Source of the DNA: Sporolactobacillus sp. Y61
Lineage (GTDB): Bacteria; Bacillota; Bacilli; Bacillales; Sporolactobacillaceae
DNA: 64,000 nucleotides
Assembly: GCF_040529185.1 (NCBI RefSeq)
Contig: NZ_CP159510.1
Coordinates: forward strand, 124,001-188,000
Direction of reading: 5' to 3'
The notes under the pieces: generated by a model
What the model saw: the letters and a program-made list of their open reading frames with translations, nothing else
The model's database searches: none
Told to the model about the DNA's origin: nothing
Shown: one piece after another, positions 27,876 to 37,509 of the stretch
How positions within the stretch are numbered: the stretch's first letter is position 1
Layout: each line of letters begins with the position of its first letter
Translations under genes and position numbers: made by a program

Positions 27876-29159
27876 TTAGTGAAGCTTCCGAATAAGATGT
27901 AGACCCATGGCACGCATCGCACTGTCCGTTACGTGATGCACATGAAGATGGAGCTTGGGTGCAATCTGCATCACTGTATTGGTACAATCGCTGCAATTGC
28001 CAATCAATACTGCTTTTGCCCCAGCCTTTCTTAGTTTGAGCAGTCGATCAGCCTGGCCGGGGCAGACACCGGGATTTTGGCATCTGAGCGCACCACGGGC
28101 TTTTACAGCATATTTACATTTTTGCACATCGACGACGTCTCCCCCCATCTCATAGGCCATTTCCTTCATCCGAGTTTCATCGGCACTACAAGCACAAACG
28201 AGTAGGCCAATGGGTGAGCGTTCTTTCAGGAAGGGCATTGTAACGATAATGCCACCACTTGTCTTAGTCACCACATCATCCAGTGTCACTCTGTGGCCGG
28301 TAAATGGACCACCCATCAGAATTTCACCATAATCTCCATCGATTCCACCGACCGATTCGATTAAATCACCGATGCGCGTGCCAATAGGTACATCCATAAG
28401 GGGAATTGATTTAGCCCCTCCATACAATTTTCCAGCAATCGTTAAATTTTTGGAAACGGCCGGCCGACCAAGTTCGACAGCCTGTGTAACACGAGAAAGG
28501 GTTTCCGAATTAATGACAATAGCATTAGCGGTAATGACACGTTCCTCCGGAGGAAGCAACTTGCCGAGAATATCACGAATCAGTGCCCTTTCCTCACCCA
28601 CAGGGTATAAGTCAGGCATGAGAAAAACGGATACACGGTCATCGTTAATGGCTTCTTTTATAAGCGATACGGCTTTTTTATGTTTGGCCTTGATCGCAAT
28701 GACGCCACGTGCCGCATCCACAGCTTCCATAGCGTAGAGCAGTCCACGATAGACTTCATCGGGGTTCGATTCAATCTGAGCAATATTGTGTAAGAGTATT
28801 GGCTCACATTCGGCCGCGTTAACAATCACCGTTCCGCCGGATATCTTCTGGCTTAGTTTGATTCCGGTTGGGAATCCTGCGCCCCCCATCCCGACGATCC
28901 CTGCTGAACGGACCCGCTCTGCAATCGTTCCAGGCCGGAGCGATTCAAACTCGTCTTTCTCGGGTTTGTCTCCCTTGATTAGAATCGCTTCGGGCGTCAC
29001 CTTGATGACTTTGCCGGAAACACTTGCGTGCAAATCTGCTCCCAGACCATTTGCGCTAGCAATCCGACTGCCCCTTTTAACGACATCTCCCTCCTTTACG
29101 CACGGACTATCCGGATTACCGATGTGCTGTTTTAAAAGGAGTTTATAAATTTGAGTCAA
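27876..29159 (-). CDS. prdC: Proline reductase electron transfer protein PrdC
   Basis: A 427-residue RnfC-like protein thought to pass electrons to proline reductase. The N-terminus has a biotinyl/lipoyl-like barrel (GDVVKRGSRIASANGLGADL), then the nucleotide/flavin region (GIVGMGGAGFPTGIKLSQK). The C-terminal part has Cys clusters (LLVCACSADETR, VQKCKY, GALRCQNPGVCPGQADRL, GNCSDCTN). In clostridial PrdC one cysteine-type position may be selenocysteine; here all are Cys codons. It overlaps prdF by 4 bp (ATGA). Confidence 0.93.
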   Translation of the reverse strand: MTQIYKLLLKQHIGNPDSPCVKEGDVVKRGSRIASANGLGADLHASVSGKVIKVTPEAILIKGDKPEKDEFESLRPGTIAERVRSAGIVGMGGAGFPTGIKLSQKISGGTVIVNAAECEPILLHNIAQIESNPDEVYRGLLYAMEAVDAARGVIAIKAKHKKAVSLIKEAINDDRVSVFLMPDLYPVGEERALIRDILGKLLPPEERVITANAIVINSETLSRVTQAVELGRPAVSKNLTIAGKLYGGAKSIPLMDVPIGTRIGDLIESVGGIDGDYGEILMGGPFTGHRVTLDDVVTKTSGGIIVTMPFLKERSPIGLLVCACSADETRMKEMAYEMGGDVVDVQKCKYAVKARGALRCQNPGVCPGQADRLLKLRKAGAKAVLIGNCSDCTNTVMQIAPKLHLHVHHVTDSAMRAMGLHLIRKLH

Positions 29160-30184
29160 CTATGTACCTCCCTTCCGACTATGCTCGTTAAACCATATTC
29201 AAATGGATCCTGGTCATCAAAAAGCAGTCTGTTTTCTCCCGTTACATAAGCTCGCCCAGTAATTTCGGGAATAACCGCCGGATAATCTTTAACAGTCGTT
29301 TCTTTCAAAGCGCATCCCTTGAACCGGGTACCTGTAATACTTTCATTCACAAGATATTCACCGATCTTCAGCTTTCCTTTTGCAAAGAGCTGGGCAATTT
29401 TCGCACTCGTTCCTGTCCCACAGGGTGAACGATCAACCTGCTTTTCCCCAAATACAACAACATTCCGCATGGTCGCGTCGGCTGATTGCGCCGGCCCATA
29501 GAATTCCACCAGATCGACTGAGTGAATGTCGGGAAGCAGAGGATGCCGGATTTTAACTTGTCGGTTAACGGCATTTCGTATGGCAATGCCTTCCTCCAGT
29601 AGTTTGTTTAAATCGTCTCTTACAAGCGAGATACCCATTTTCTCCGCATCGACCAGCGCGAAAAAGTTACCACCGAACGCAATGTCTAACTGAATTTTCC
29701 CTAATTTGGGAACATGGATGTCTACATCTGACCTGTAAAGAAAAGCCGGCACATTAATAATACTGACTTCCTTTGCCCTGCCATTCTCCACTTTGACCTT
29801 TGTGTGGATCAAACCCGCAGGTGCCTCCAGTGTTACGTACGTAAAAGGCTCAGTAACCGGCACTAATCCGCGATCAACAGCTACTGTTGCGACACCCATC
29901 GACCCATGACCACACATGTTCAGGTAACCCCCGCCATCTAAAAATACGACACCTAAATCCGCTTCTCGGCGAGTAGGCATCAGAAGCACGGCACCGAACA
30001 TATCCTTATGTCCCCGTGGCTCGTTTATGACGGCACAACGAAGATGGTCATAATACTTCTTGAGATAATTTTTCTTTTCCATCATGGTCTCCCCGTCAAC
30101 TTTCGGAAACCCCTCCAAGATAATTCTTGTGGGTTCGCCCATTGTATGCGAATCAATCGCAAAAAGGCTTTTTCGATAGAGCAT
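29156..30184 (-). CDS. prdF: Proline racemase PrdF
   Basis: Interconverts L- and D-proline, supplying the reductase substrate. The product is 342 residues from ATG at 30182-30184 (MLYRKSLFAIDSHTMGEPTR), preceded by GGGAGG 7 bp away. Both catalytic cysteines of the racemase family are present: Cys91 in NMCGHGSMGV and Cys255 in SPCGTGTSAK. The longer frame to 30241 is ruled out because it overlaps the -24/-12 promoter. First gene of the prd operon. A 4-hydroxyproline epimerase is the alternative within the family; the operon argues for proline. Confidence 0.94.
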   Translation of the reverse strand: MLYRKSLFAIDSHTMGEPTRIILEGFPKVDGETMMEKKNYLKKYYDHLRCAVINEPRGHKDMFGAVLLMPTRREADLGVVFLDGGGYLNMCGHGSMGVATVAVDRGLVPVTEPFTYVTLEAPAGLIHTKVKVENGRAKEVSIINVPAFLYRSDVDIHVPKLGKIQLDIAFGGNFFALVDAEKMGISLVRDDLNKLLEEGIAIRNAVNRQVKIRHPLLPDIHSVDLVEFYGPAQSADATMRNVVVFGEKQVDRSPCGTGTSAKIAQLFAKGKLKIGEYLVNESITGTRFKGCALKETTVKDYPAVIPEITGRAYVTGENRLLFDDQDPFEYGLTSIVGREVHS

Positions 30185-30230
30185 CGATGTCCTCCCTTCC
30201 ATCCTGACTAGCGGGTTCATAATTAAATAA

Positions 30231-30246
30231 GCAACTTTCATGCCAA
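30231..30246 (-). promoter_or_regulatory. Sigma-54 (-24/-12) promoter of the prd operon
   Basis: On the minus strand, TTGGCATGAAAGTTGC fits TGGCAY-N5-TTGC with 10 bp between GG and GC. The prdF start codon lies 47 bp downstream. The sigma-54 activator gene prdR diverges from this region. Candidate activator sites, A+T-rich repeats such as GTGTATAACATGATTAAACA, lie at about 30285-30325. Confidence 0.9.
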
Positions 30247-30363
30247 TTATTAAATCATGGTTAAATACTCATTTTTCAGATTAAAGTGTATAACATGATT
30301 AAACAAATGTGTATAAATAATTCTAAATTTTACAAGTATGTAAATTACCGAGGAGTGATCGTT

Positions 30364-31971
30364 GTGTTTTCGAACGTTCCCATTTCTTCACTCGCTTTGC
30401 CATGTGATAAAATGCCGGACATCCATCATCTGCAGGCAGTGCCTGAACATTTGTCTCTATCCGACCTTGATGACTTCTCCTCTAAAAAAGACTTAGTCCT
30501 TGTCAATAGGGAGGGTAGACCAGTTAGCTGGATTCCCTTTGAAAGACTGACAACTTTTCTTTTTCATAGACTAATAGAGGTTTCCGCGCAATATGAAGCA
30601 CTTCTTGAATCTGTAGACGATGCAGTCACTGTCGTTGACAAAAAGGAAAATATAACCGGTTGGAATAGCGGTGCTGAACGTCTTTATCATTATGTTGAGA
30701 AAGATGCAGATGATCAGCCAATCACTCATTTCTTTAAAAAAGATGCACTTATTTTGATGTCCGTATTACATGACGGGAAAAAAGTCAACAGAAAATATAA
30801 TCAGCCAGCGCCCAATGTTCATGTGCTCATTAACTGTCATCCGATTATCCTCGGTAAACAAATTATCGGTGCTATCTCTGTTGAGCGAAACATTAATGAT
30901 ATCGTAAAATTAAATGAAAGTTTATCCTCAACATCAGCCTACATACAGCATTTGGAAAGTCGGCTGAATAACGATCAAAAAAATATGCCCTTTCATAAAA
31001 TCAAAGGTAGAAGTCCCGCACTTCACACATCCATCAAACTCGCGAAAAAAGTGGCCTCAACTGAAGCATCCGTTTTATTAACAGGAGAAAGCGGTGTTGG
31101 CAAAGAACTATTTGCACAAGCCATTCATCAGTCAAGCAACAGATCTGCTCACCCTTTCGTTGCGATCAACTGTGGAGCCATACCGGCTAATCTTTTTGAA
31201 AGTGAATTATTTGGCTATACAAGTGGCGCATTTACCGGTGCCGCGAAAGAGGGAAAAACAGGAAAAATGGACGCTGCTAAGGGGGGCACGTTGTTTCTTG
31301 ATGAGATCGGAGAAATGCCGATGGAGCTACAGGTCAAATTACTCCGTGTATTACAAGATAATAAATTCTATCGAGTTGGGGGAAACCGTCCGATACCCAT
31401 GAATACAAGGATTATCGCCGCAACCAATCGTGATTTGGAACAGATGATTGCCCAAGGTCAATTCAGAGCGGATCTCTACTATCGCCTAAATGTTGTTTCT
31501 ATAAGAATCCCGTCGCTGCGTGAACGAATTGAGGATATCCCGGAACTCGTGCAGATTTATATGAAACGATTTGCTTTAAAATATAAAAAAAGAGTCCCCG
31601 TACTTGACCCTGAAGTCATGGTGCGCTTCATTCAGTATCCTTGGCCAGGAAATATCCGTGAGCTTTCCAACACGCTTGAAAGACTAATTATCCTCTCAGA
31701 GAAAAACCGGATCACGAAACATTTGCTTCCTGAGGCCTTCTACAAAGATGAAAAAGTAAATCAAAAAAATGAACCAGCACTTGTACAAGCAAGGTCACAA
31801 AAAATCACAGAAGTCTCCGACAAAGTAAAGATACGGGATGCCTTACAGAGAACATACGGAAATAAGGCCGCTGCAGCCCGGCTCCTGGGTATCTCTAGAG
31901 CAACACTGTACAATTACTTAAAAAAATACTTTCCAAATGGCATTCAGATATTAGGGAAAAACACAAGATGA
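30364..31971 (+). CDS. prdR: Sigma-54-dependent activator PrdR
   Basis: A 535-residue enhancer-binding protein. Residues about 1-70 are an unassigned N-terminal (CBS-like) region. A PAS domain follows at about 79-174 ([20 protein letters not shown]). The AAA+ domain has Walker A GESGVGKE 241-248 and GAFTGA 288-293, with Walker [11 protein letters not shown]-terminal Fis-type HTH follows ([19 protein letters not shown]). GTG at 30364 with GAGGAG upstream is the likely start; the frame also has an ATG at 30286 without a good ribosome site. Divergent from prdF, it is assigned as PrdR by architecture and position. Confidence 0.92.
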   Translation: MFSNVPISSLALPCDKMPDIHHLQAVPEHLSLSDLDDFSSKKDLVLVNREGRPVSWIPFERLTTFLFHRLIEVSAQYEALLESVDDAVTVVDKKENITGWNSGAERLYHYVEKDADDQPITHFFKKDALILMSVLHDGKKVNRKYNQPAPNVHVLINCHPIILGKQIIGAISVERNINDIVKLNESLSSTSAYIQHLESRLNNDQKNMPFHKIKGRSPALHTSIKLAKKVASTEASVLLTGESGVGKELFAQAIHQSSNRSAHPFVAINCGAIPANLFESELFGYTSGAFTGAAKEGKTGKMDAAKGGTLFLDEIGEMPMELQVKLLRVLQDNKFYRVGGNRPIPMNTRIIAATNRDLEQMIAQGQFRADLYYRLNVVSIRIPSLRERIEDIPELVQIYMKRFALKYKKRVPVLDPEVMVRFIQYPWPGNIRELSNTLERLIILSEKNRITKHLLPEAFYKDEKVNQKNEPALVQARSQKITEVSDKVKIRDALQRTYGNKAAAARLLGISRATLYNYLKKYFPNGIQILGKNTR

Positions 31972-32050
31972 GCGAGTCATTCATTGTATCCCGGCAAACA
32001 CAGCCCTCCCTTGGCGCCTTTCTCGCCACCACTTTGACATTTTGTAAAAA

Positions 32051-32983
32051 ATGAGGGGATTCGGCAATCGAACATTTAAATTACTGGTCGTTCCTGCCAA
32101 CATGCAAACGATTATCAATGAAAACATCACCATCGTTTAAACCGAGAAGGGTTATTTCTATATTATGCATCGATGTCATTCGGAGAAACGTCTGAACTTT
32201 ATCAAGGACATGCACGCCTGCGGTTTATATGCTTCGATCAGTGTCGTTGTAAAAGAAGGTAAATACAGCAGCTTCATTGAAAAGCTGGCGGAAAACCGTC
32301 TGGTTCCGGAATATATCACGATCGATGTCACCCATAGCCATGCCGACTCGGTTATTAGGATGATTCACTATATCAAAAGCCATTTTCGGATGATTCACTA
32401 TATCAAAAGCCATTTACCGAATAGTTTCGTTATCACCGGAAATGTCGGTACTCCGGAGGCCGTATGGGAACTGGAACATGCCGGTGCAAACGCCACGAAA
32501 GTTGGGATCGGTCCCGGAAAGGTATGCATTACGAAAATCAAGACTGGTTTTGGAACCGGTGGCTGGCAATTGTCAGCCCTCCGCTGGTGCAGTAAGGCAG
32601 CCAGCAATCCCATTATAGCCGATGGTGACATCCCGACACACCGCGACATTGTGAAGTCGATTCGGTTTGGCGCTTCCATGGTCATGATCGGCTCTCTGTT
32701 CGCCGGGCATGAGAAATCTCCGGGAAAAGTGATTGAGAAAGACGGGAAGATTTACACAGAGTATTTCGGGTCCGCTTCTGAGTTTCAAAAGGGTGAAAAG
32801 AGAAACGTCGAAAGGGAAAAAATGTACCTCGCTTATCGAGGGCCGCTGAAAGAAACATTGGACGAAATGAAACAGGACCTTCAATCTTCCATTTCCTATG
32901 CATGCAAAAAAATTGGATGCGATCCTCAATGTGGATTATATTATTGTCAAAAATTCAATCTTCAACGGCGATATGAAATATAG
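32051..32983 (+). pseudogene. guaC: Decayed GMP reductase gene
   Basis: Clear GuaC sequence ([48 protein letters not shown]), but broken in several ways. The N-terminal region is truncated, with a stop before [10 protein letters not shown] 30-bp tandem duplication adds ten residues ([11 protein letters not shown]). The conserved IIADGGIRTHGD reads [12 protein letters not shown]. The last 30 or so residues are frameshifted into [11 protein letters not shown]. The catalytic Cys remains. The open frame 32165-32983 is 272 residues against about 326 for GuaC. Confidence 0.85.
32358..32417 (+). repeat. 30-bp tandem duplication in the guaC remnant
   Basis: GGATGATTCACTATATCAAA followed by AGCCATTT occurs twice in direct succession (32358-32387, 32388-32417), in frame, differing only at the last bases. 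Confidence 0.95.
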
Positions 32984-33046
32984 TTATTGAAACTAAATCG
33001 TATGAAGAAATCGACCCCTCAATAACCCAATCAATTAATGAATGGT

Positions 33047-33085
33047 AAGACCCGAGAAACTTTAGAAACGGTTTCGGGTTTTTTT
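33047..33085 (+). terminator. Terminator after the guaC remnant
   Basis: ACCCGAGAAAC, a short loop, then GGTTTCGGGT followed by seven T. A good Rho-independent terminator, with one bulge in the stem. Confidence 0.8.
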
Positions 33086-33089
33086 GATC

Positions 33090-33655
33090 ACGTTACATCA
33101 CGCCAATATCGGTTATATCTTTTTTAAAGCACTGAAGCAGGTCCGCTACGATAAGAATAAGGACCATGATCCGCTGTCGCATATTAACCTGGCGCTCCTT
33201 TATGGAGAGATCTCCGGTCTGCCGGGGGATATTTATGATGTCAAAACCATACGGAACTCGCTTATGTGGACTTCCTCAAACAGAAGAAAGTGAAAGTGAT
33301 CATGGATCGTGGCTTTTACAGTGAGAAGAATATTAATGCTTTTTATCGGGATCATGTCAAATTTTTGATGGGTACCGAGTGTCACTGAAATTCGTTCATC
33401 AAAAGTTAAACGATGTCCGTCAGAGCATGATTACCATGATTACCAGTGCCCATTATGTTTCCGACTGCAATCTTTATTATCAATCTTTCCTGACCGACTG
33501 GGACTATACCGAGGTCAAAAAGCGATCAGGTCAAATCATCGCTGGCAAGAAAAGGCTGCACTTTCATCTTTTCTATAATGACCAAAAAGCAGCCGACGAT
33601 AAGATGGCGTTCAATAAACTGTTGGATCGTCTGGAAGGAGGGCTGCAGTCCGCAT
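33090..33655 (+). pseudogene. IS1634/IS4-like transposase fragment
   Basis: Plus-strand frames give IGYIFFKALKQVRYDKNKDH, then LALLYGEISGLPGDIYD, then KKVKVIMDRGFYSEKNINAF, then a shifted frame with HLFYNDQKAADDKMAFNKLL. The order and motifs fit the middle of an IS1634-type transposase with at least two frameshifts. Confidence 0.65.
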
Positions 33656-33660
33656 GAACT

Positions 33661-33852
33661 GAACTAGCTGAAAAAATTCATGTTAGTCGCCAATCATTTT
33701 CAAAATGGGAAACTGGTAAGAACTATCCCAGTATCGAAGTTATCATTGCTTTGGGTGATTTATTCGGTATTACAATAGATGAAATGCTGCGGAGTGACGA
33801 AGAATTGAAGGAAAAAGTCATTCGAGATATTCCAAAATGGAACTTGATTTGA
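33661..33852 (+). pseudogene. Truncated Xre-type HTH regulator
   Basis: The frame encodes ELAEKIHVSRQSFSKWETGK and IALGDLFGITIDEMLR, the HTH and following helix of a Cro/C1-type regulator, and ends with a normal stop at 33850-33852. The first 10 or so residues and the start codon have been lost at the junction with the transposase fragment. Confidence 0.7.
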
Positions 33853-33870
33853 TTGCAGAATTTTATTTTG

Positions 33871-34488
33871 CTATTTGAAAAACGTATTTAATATCACTCC
33901 CAATTTTTTGGGAGCATCCAAATTCACTTCATGCCCTGCATTTTCAATAATCGAAATTTCTGCATGAGGTATCTGTTCTTTGAGTTGTAATGAAGCCCGC
34001 TTGTTTACATTATCTTTCTCTCCGCATATAACAAGTACAGGACAGCTTATATTCTGCAAATTCTGTCTAAAATCCAAATTCATCATTGACTTTGAAAGAT
34101 TAATAAAATCTTTCTTTCCAAATCCCATTTTCTTAAATGTACTATTAGGCATAATATGAAAAACTACATTTTGAAGTTTCAATAATCCTTTTGGCATAAC
34201 ATACTGTGTCCCAATTAACACCATAGAATTTATCTTATTTGGATTTTCAATGCCATACTGTAAGGTAAGAATACCACCTAATGATAAACCACATATATTG
34301 AGCGGTTCAGTAAAATTCATGCAATATTCAGAGAACACTTTATACAGATTAGAATAATTAACTTCTTCATCACGAAGCAAATCAGATAAATTAGGACAGA
34401 GTATATCTGATTTCTTTTCCATAACTTCAATAGTATCATTCCAACTTGACGAAGTTTGCCCTAAGCCATGAAGTAGAATATATTTCAC
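33871..34488 (-). CDS. Alpha/beta hydrolase
   Basis: A 205-residue alpha/beta-hydrolase-fold protein. The oxyanion-hole region is LLHGLGQTSSSW, the nucleophile elbow GLSLGG (Ser near residue 69), the acidic residue in ICGEKDNVNK and the catalytic His in ENAGHEVNLDAP. It is small but complete. Substrate unknown; such proteins include esterases and lactonases. It is A+T-rich compared with the core genes, and its neighbours are all remnants, so horizontal acquisition is likely. Confidence 0.85.
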   Translation of the reverse strand: MKYILLHGLGQTSSSWNDTIEVMEKKSDILCPNLSDLLRDEEVNYSNLYKVFSEYCMNFTEPLNICGLSLGGILTLQYGIENPNKINSMVLIGTQYVMPKGLLKLQNVVFHIMPNSTFKKMGFGKKDFINLSKSMMNLDFRQNLQNISCPVLVICGEKDNVNKRASLQLKEQIPHAEISIIENAGHEVNLDAPKKLGVILNTFFK

Positions 34489-34559
34489 TGTTGCACATCC
34501 TTTGCAAATTCTAATTGTACAAAATCGTTGCGCGACGGCCTGTTAGTTTGCGGTATAGC

Positions 34560-34780
34560 GATTTTATGTGGGCATCCACCGGGCCGTCATTACGGTTTAT
34601 TACGGTTGCTTTGATTACCTCGTGATGTTCAGCTCTACCCATTGGCCATCTGCCATGACGATTGATGATATTGCACAAAAGGTGGGGCTTAACAATGTCT
34701 GTACCTTTTACAGGCTCTTCAAAAATGAAATGTCTGTCTCTCCCGCAAAATACCGGGGTCATAAATTAGAACAATCGTAA
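34560..34780 (+). pseudogene. AraC-type regulator C-terminal fragment
   Basis: TIDDIAQKVGLNNVCTFYRL followed by FKNEMSVSPAKYR is the second HTH of an AraC-family regulator. Only the last 45 or so residues are coherent; the upstream sequence is frameshifted and the ligand domain is missing. Confidence 0.6.
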
Positions 34781-34799
34781 GCGTTGACTTTCTATTTCT

Positions 34800-35440
34800 T
34801 ATCCCTCTTCATGTCATTGCCGCAAGTCCTTCGCCTAAAAGGCGAAGGGTTTAGACCTAGTGTATTCTTCGGCGCCTCTTCCGGCCGGCTTTCAGCCAGA
34901 TTTTCCGACGATCCGGCTGGAAGCTCCTGCATCACCAGCCATTCGTTGATTTGATTGATGTCCTTTTGCTTCAGACGCTTGCGAAAACGAGACGTCATCG
35001 AGTGATGAAAGGGCGGTTTCTTTCTCCTGGAAGGCCCAGAAAGTACTGCATGTACGGGTTTTCCGTGATCTGCAGGACGGTTTCCCAGTCCGTAGTTCCC
35101 TGGCGTTGTTGAATGATCAGCGCTCCGAGAGCCAAACGGGCTGACAACGGTCTTGTGCCTTTCGCCGTAGCCTTTTTAAACGTCGTAGCGTAGTACTCCT
35201 CAACCTTCCACCAAGGGATGATCTGAGCAAGCTGTACCTAGCGGTTATCTTTATTCAATGTACCTCCGAAGGGGAGGAAAAAAGTCTTCCGACATGATGA
35301 TTTGCTGTTCCTGATATCGATACATTTGAATCGGCTTGCAAAGTTTTTTCCGGGATTGCCCGGAAATCTGGTATTTTTCCTTGAATATTTCGACAAAAGT
35401 GCCCGAAAATCCTGCTGAATCAACATTTTTTATTTATTCA
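34800..35440 (-). pseudogene. IS1182/IS5-like transposase, N-terminal remnant
   Basis: Minus-strand pieces in different frames read FFLPFGGTLNKDNR, VQLAQIIPWWKVEEYYATTF, LSARLALGALIIQQRQGTTD, ITENPYMQYFLGLPGE and MTSRFRKRLKQKDINQINEW. This is the DUF772-type N-terminal part of an IS1182/IS5-like transposase. The catalytic part is absent. The 5' edge near 35440 (AGGGCTTGCTGAATAAATAA on the minus strand) looks like the IS end. Confidence 0.65.
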
Positions 35441-35510
35441 GCAAGCCCTAATTAATGGTCTCTTTCCTTTACTGGAATCCAGATTTCGCTTCTTTTCTTA
35501 TCTGACCCTG

Positions 35511-36350
35511 TCATTGAATATTGGCTCCTTTCAGGTGCTCAACCTCATTTACTAGTCTTTGGAGAATCTCTATTCCTTTTCTTGTACAATCTTCATCAGT
35601 TGATATTAAGGAAATAACCTTATCGACCCTTTCCTTGTAATCGCTTGGCTTGATCTTAAAATCATCAATCATTTTAACAGCCTTTTTTTCATTTATACAG
35701 TATTCTTTATTTACTGCAAATAAGACTTGATTAAGGGAAGCTATGCTTCGAAAGCAATGTCCGCAAACATAGGATACATCGTCTTTATCTATATTGTTCT
35801 CAGCAAACATTAAAGAGAAACCAGCCTCAAACATAAAAAATTCAGTTAATTCTTTCTGCAAAGCGGTTGGATAACGTTCTGCTTGCTTTTTAAACTCATA
35901 AAAGCTTTCATCATTAGCATATTGTATCTTGCTGATTGCCAATTCTCCACGATACATAGCACTTATATAACCATGGGGATGCCCAGTCTGATAATTGGCA
36001 GTAACAATTCCTTGCTCCGTATCTTTCATTATTTGTTCCACCCGTTTTATATCACGTAAAATTAAGTCAACATGATACCCATTTATGACTAACCATCCAC
36101 CGCCATTAACCCAATCGCCCCACGCTCCGGGAGGTACAACAAGGTTGCTTCTATGCTCATCATCCAACTCTGTAGCAACTTGATTAATGGTAACCAGGTC
36201 AAATGATTCTGAATTGTAATAGATTCCGATATCTATATCAGAATCCTCTGTATGGGTGCCTCTTGCACGTGAGCCACCTAATACAACGCCTTCTATATAA
36301 GGCAAAGAGGATAGTTTCTTTGTTACTAATTGAATAATATTATCCACCAT
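35511..36350 (-). CDS. Nucleotidyltransferase-domain protein
   Basis: A 279-residue protein with a pol-beta-type nucleotidyltransferase motif near the N-terminus (VVLGGSRARGTHTEDSDIDI), including the GS and DxD metal ligands. The rest is helical, with NGYHVDLILRD supplying a likely third acidic residue. It resembles aminoglycoside-nucleotidyltransferase-like and DUF4037-type proteins; a resistance function is not established. It lies among resistance-type debris (an MFS efflux fragment), suggesting a mobile origin. Confidence 0.85.
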   Translation of the reverse strand: MVDNIIQLVTKKLSSLPYIEGVVLGGSRARGTHTEDSDIDIGIYYNSESFDLVTINQVATELDDEHRSNLVVPPGAWGDWVNGGGWLVINGYHVDLILRDIKRVEQIMKDTEQGIVTANYQTGHPHGYISAMYRGELAISKIQYANDESFYEFKKQAERYPTALQKELTEFFMFEAGFSLMFAENNIDKDDVSYVCGHCFRSIASLNQVLFAVNKEYCINEKKAVKMIDDFKIKPSDYKERVDKVISLISTDEDCTRKGIEILQRLVNEVEHLKGANIQ

Positions 36351-36389
36351 ATAAAAGCGCTCCTAAAACCTTTTTATCTTGAATCTAAT

Positions 36390-36645
36390 TTTCTTATCTC
36401 CGTTATCATCGGGCAAACTATAGCAATTCCAATGATTAAAATATCTGATATTAAAAACCAATGGTTTATACCAATTCTATCAGCAAAGGACCCACAAAGG
36501 ATTAAGTGTGCATTTATGGGGCATTCAGTTCCATTTTACAGTGGTGTACAAACAGCACTATTTCAGGAAAAATCAAACCTGAATATTTAGGATGTGTATT
36601 TTCCTTGACCGGCAGTATCATGTCACTTGCTATGCCACTTGAAGG
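36390..36645 (+). pseudogene. MFS efflux transporter fragment
   Basis: The plus strand reads IIGQTIAIPMIKISDIKNQW, then GHSVPFYSGVQTALFQEK, then after a one-base shift IKPEYLGCVFSLTGSIMSLA. This matches the C-terminal half of Mef-like major-facilitator proteins. It stops abruptly where the IS1380 remnant begins. Confidence 0.55.
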
Positions 36646-37267
36646 GTAAAATCGACGACACCACGGGAGGTGTAGACATTGCCAGAACGTAGTTCGGCTT
36701 TCAGGCAGTAGCCGGTCAGCGAGTCAAACAGGAGAAGTGGGTGGTAGCTGGTGTCCTGGTAATGTGCATTGTAGGCCGCCCCTTCCTGATGCCCGTCGGT
36801 CTCAAAATTGGCTGAATCCACGTCAAGCACTACCTGCTGACTGGGCCTGAGGGCATAGAGTCGATCCAGATAAGCTTGATTGACGGCTTCCAGCGATTGA
36901 ACGGTGTCGGTATCCCGGTATCCACGCGTTGATTAAAGCGGGACAGCCGCGGTTGGGAGGCCAGGTGCTTCTTCTCAAGCACGATCGTGAATATGGGATC
37001 TGTTCCCAACTCATCGGCCTGGTCGTCGGTGTGATAGCCAGCCGGGTGCTGATAGATTTTCTGAATCACCACCTTTGGGTTGGTGTGCCTGGCATGAGTG
37101 ACCGGATCGTTCACGTACAGTTTTTCCTGGATCAACTCACTGAGGCCAGTCTTTTCATCGAATTCTCGATAAAGTAATAAGCCGGAATCGGAAGAAAGCG
37201 CGCCGCCTGAGAAACTGGCCTTAATCTTTTTATTGAAATGGAACGTTGATTCCTTTACACTGGACAT
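36640..37267 (-). pseudogene. IS1380-type transposase, N-terminal remnant
   Basis: Two minus-strand frames give MSSVKESTFHFNKKIKASFS, GGALSSDSGLLLYREFDEKTGLSEL-type sequence, then LYALRPSQQVVLDVDSANFE with ETDGHQEGAAYNAHYQDTSY. This is the N-terminal third to half of an IS1380 transposase, including the first catalytic Asp, with a frameshift near 36910 and the rest lost. Confidence 0.75.
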
Positions 37268-37339
37268 ATGAGGAGCCCCTGTATGTTTGGTTTCGCTTAA
37301 CTTAATCATACAAGGAATGAGCTCCTTTTTCATTTCCTT

Positions 37340-37367
37340 TTTTCACTTTTCAGGTGAAAAGTGAAAA
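37340..37367. repeat. 13-bp-stem palindrome beside the IS1380 remnant
   Basis: TTTTCACTTTTCA-GG-TGAAAAGTGAAAA lies about 70 bp before the transposase start. It is probably part of the IS1380 end, or a terminator between the remnant and its neighbour. Confidence 0.6.
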
Positions 37368-37509
37368 TGGCTGTAAACCCTGGTGGCTCAACGACAAGTA
37401 AAGTTCATACCGCGGGCTATGAATATTCTAGGATACAGATTGTCCTCATAATCTCATCGATAAATTGAAATCTGACTGCTCCATATTATGCTTATACTGC
37501 TACTGCTCG

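Noticed and set aside
30185..30241. Longer prdF start at 30241
   Set aside because: The extra 19 residues are encoded by the -24/-12 promoter and leader; ATG 30184 has a strong ribosome site and the family start.
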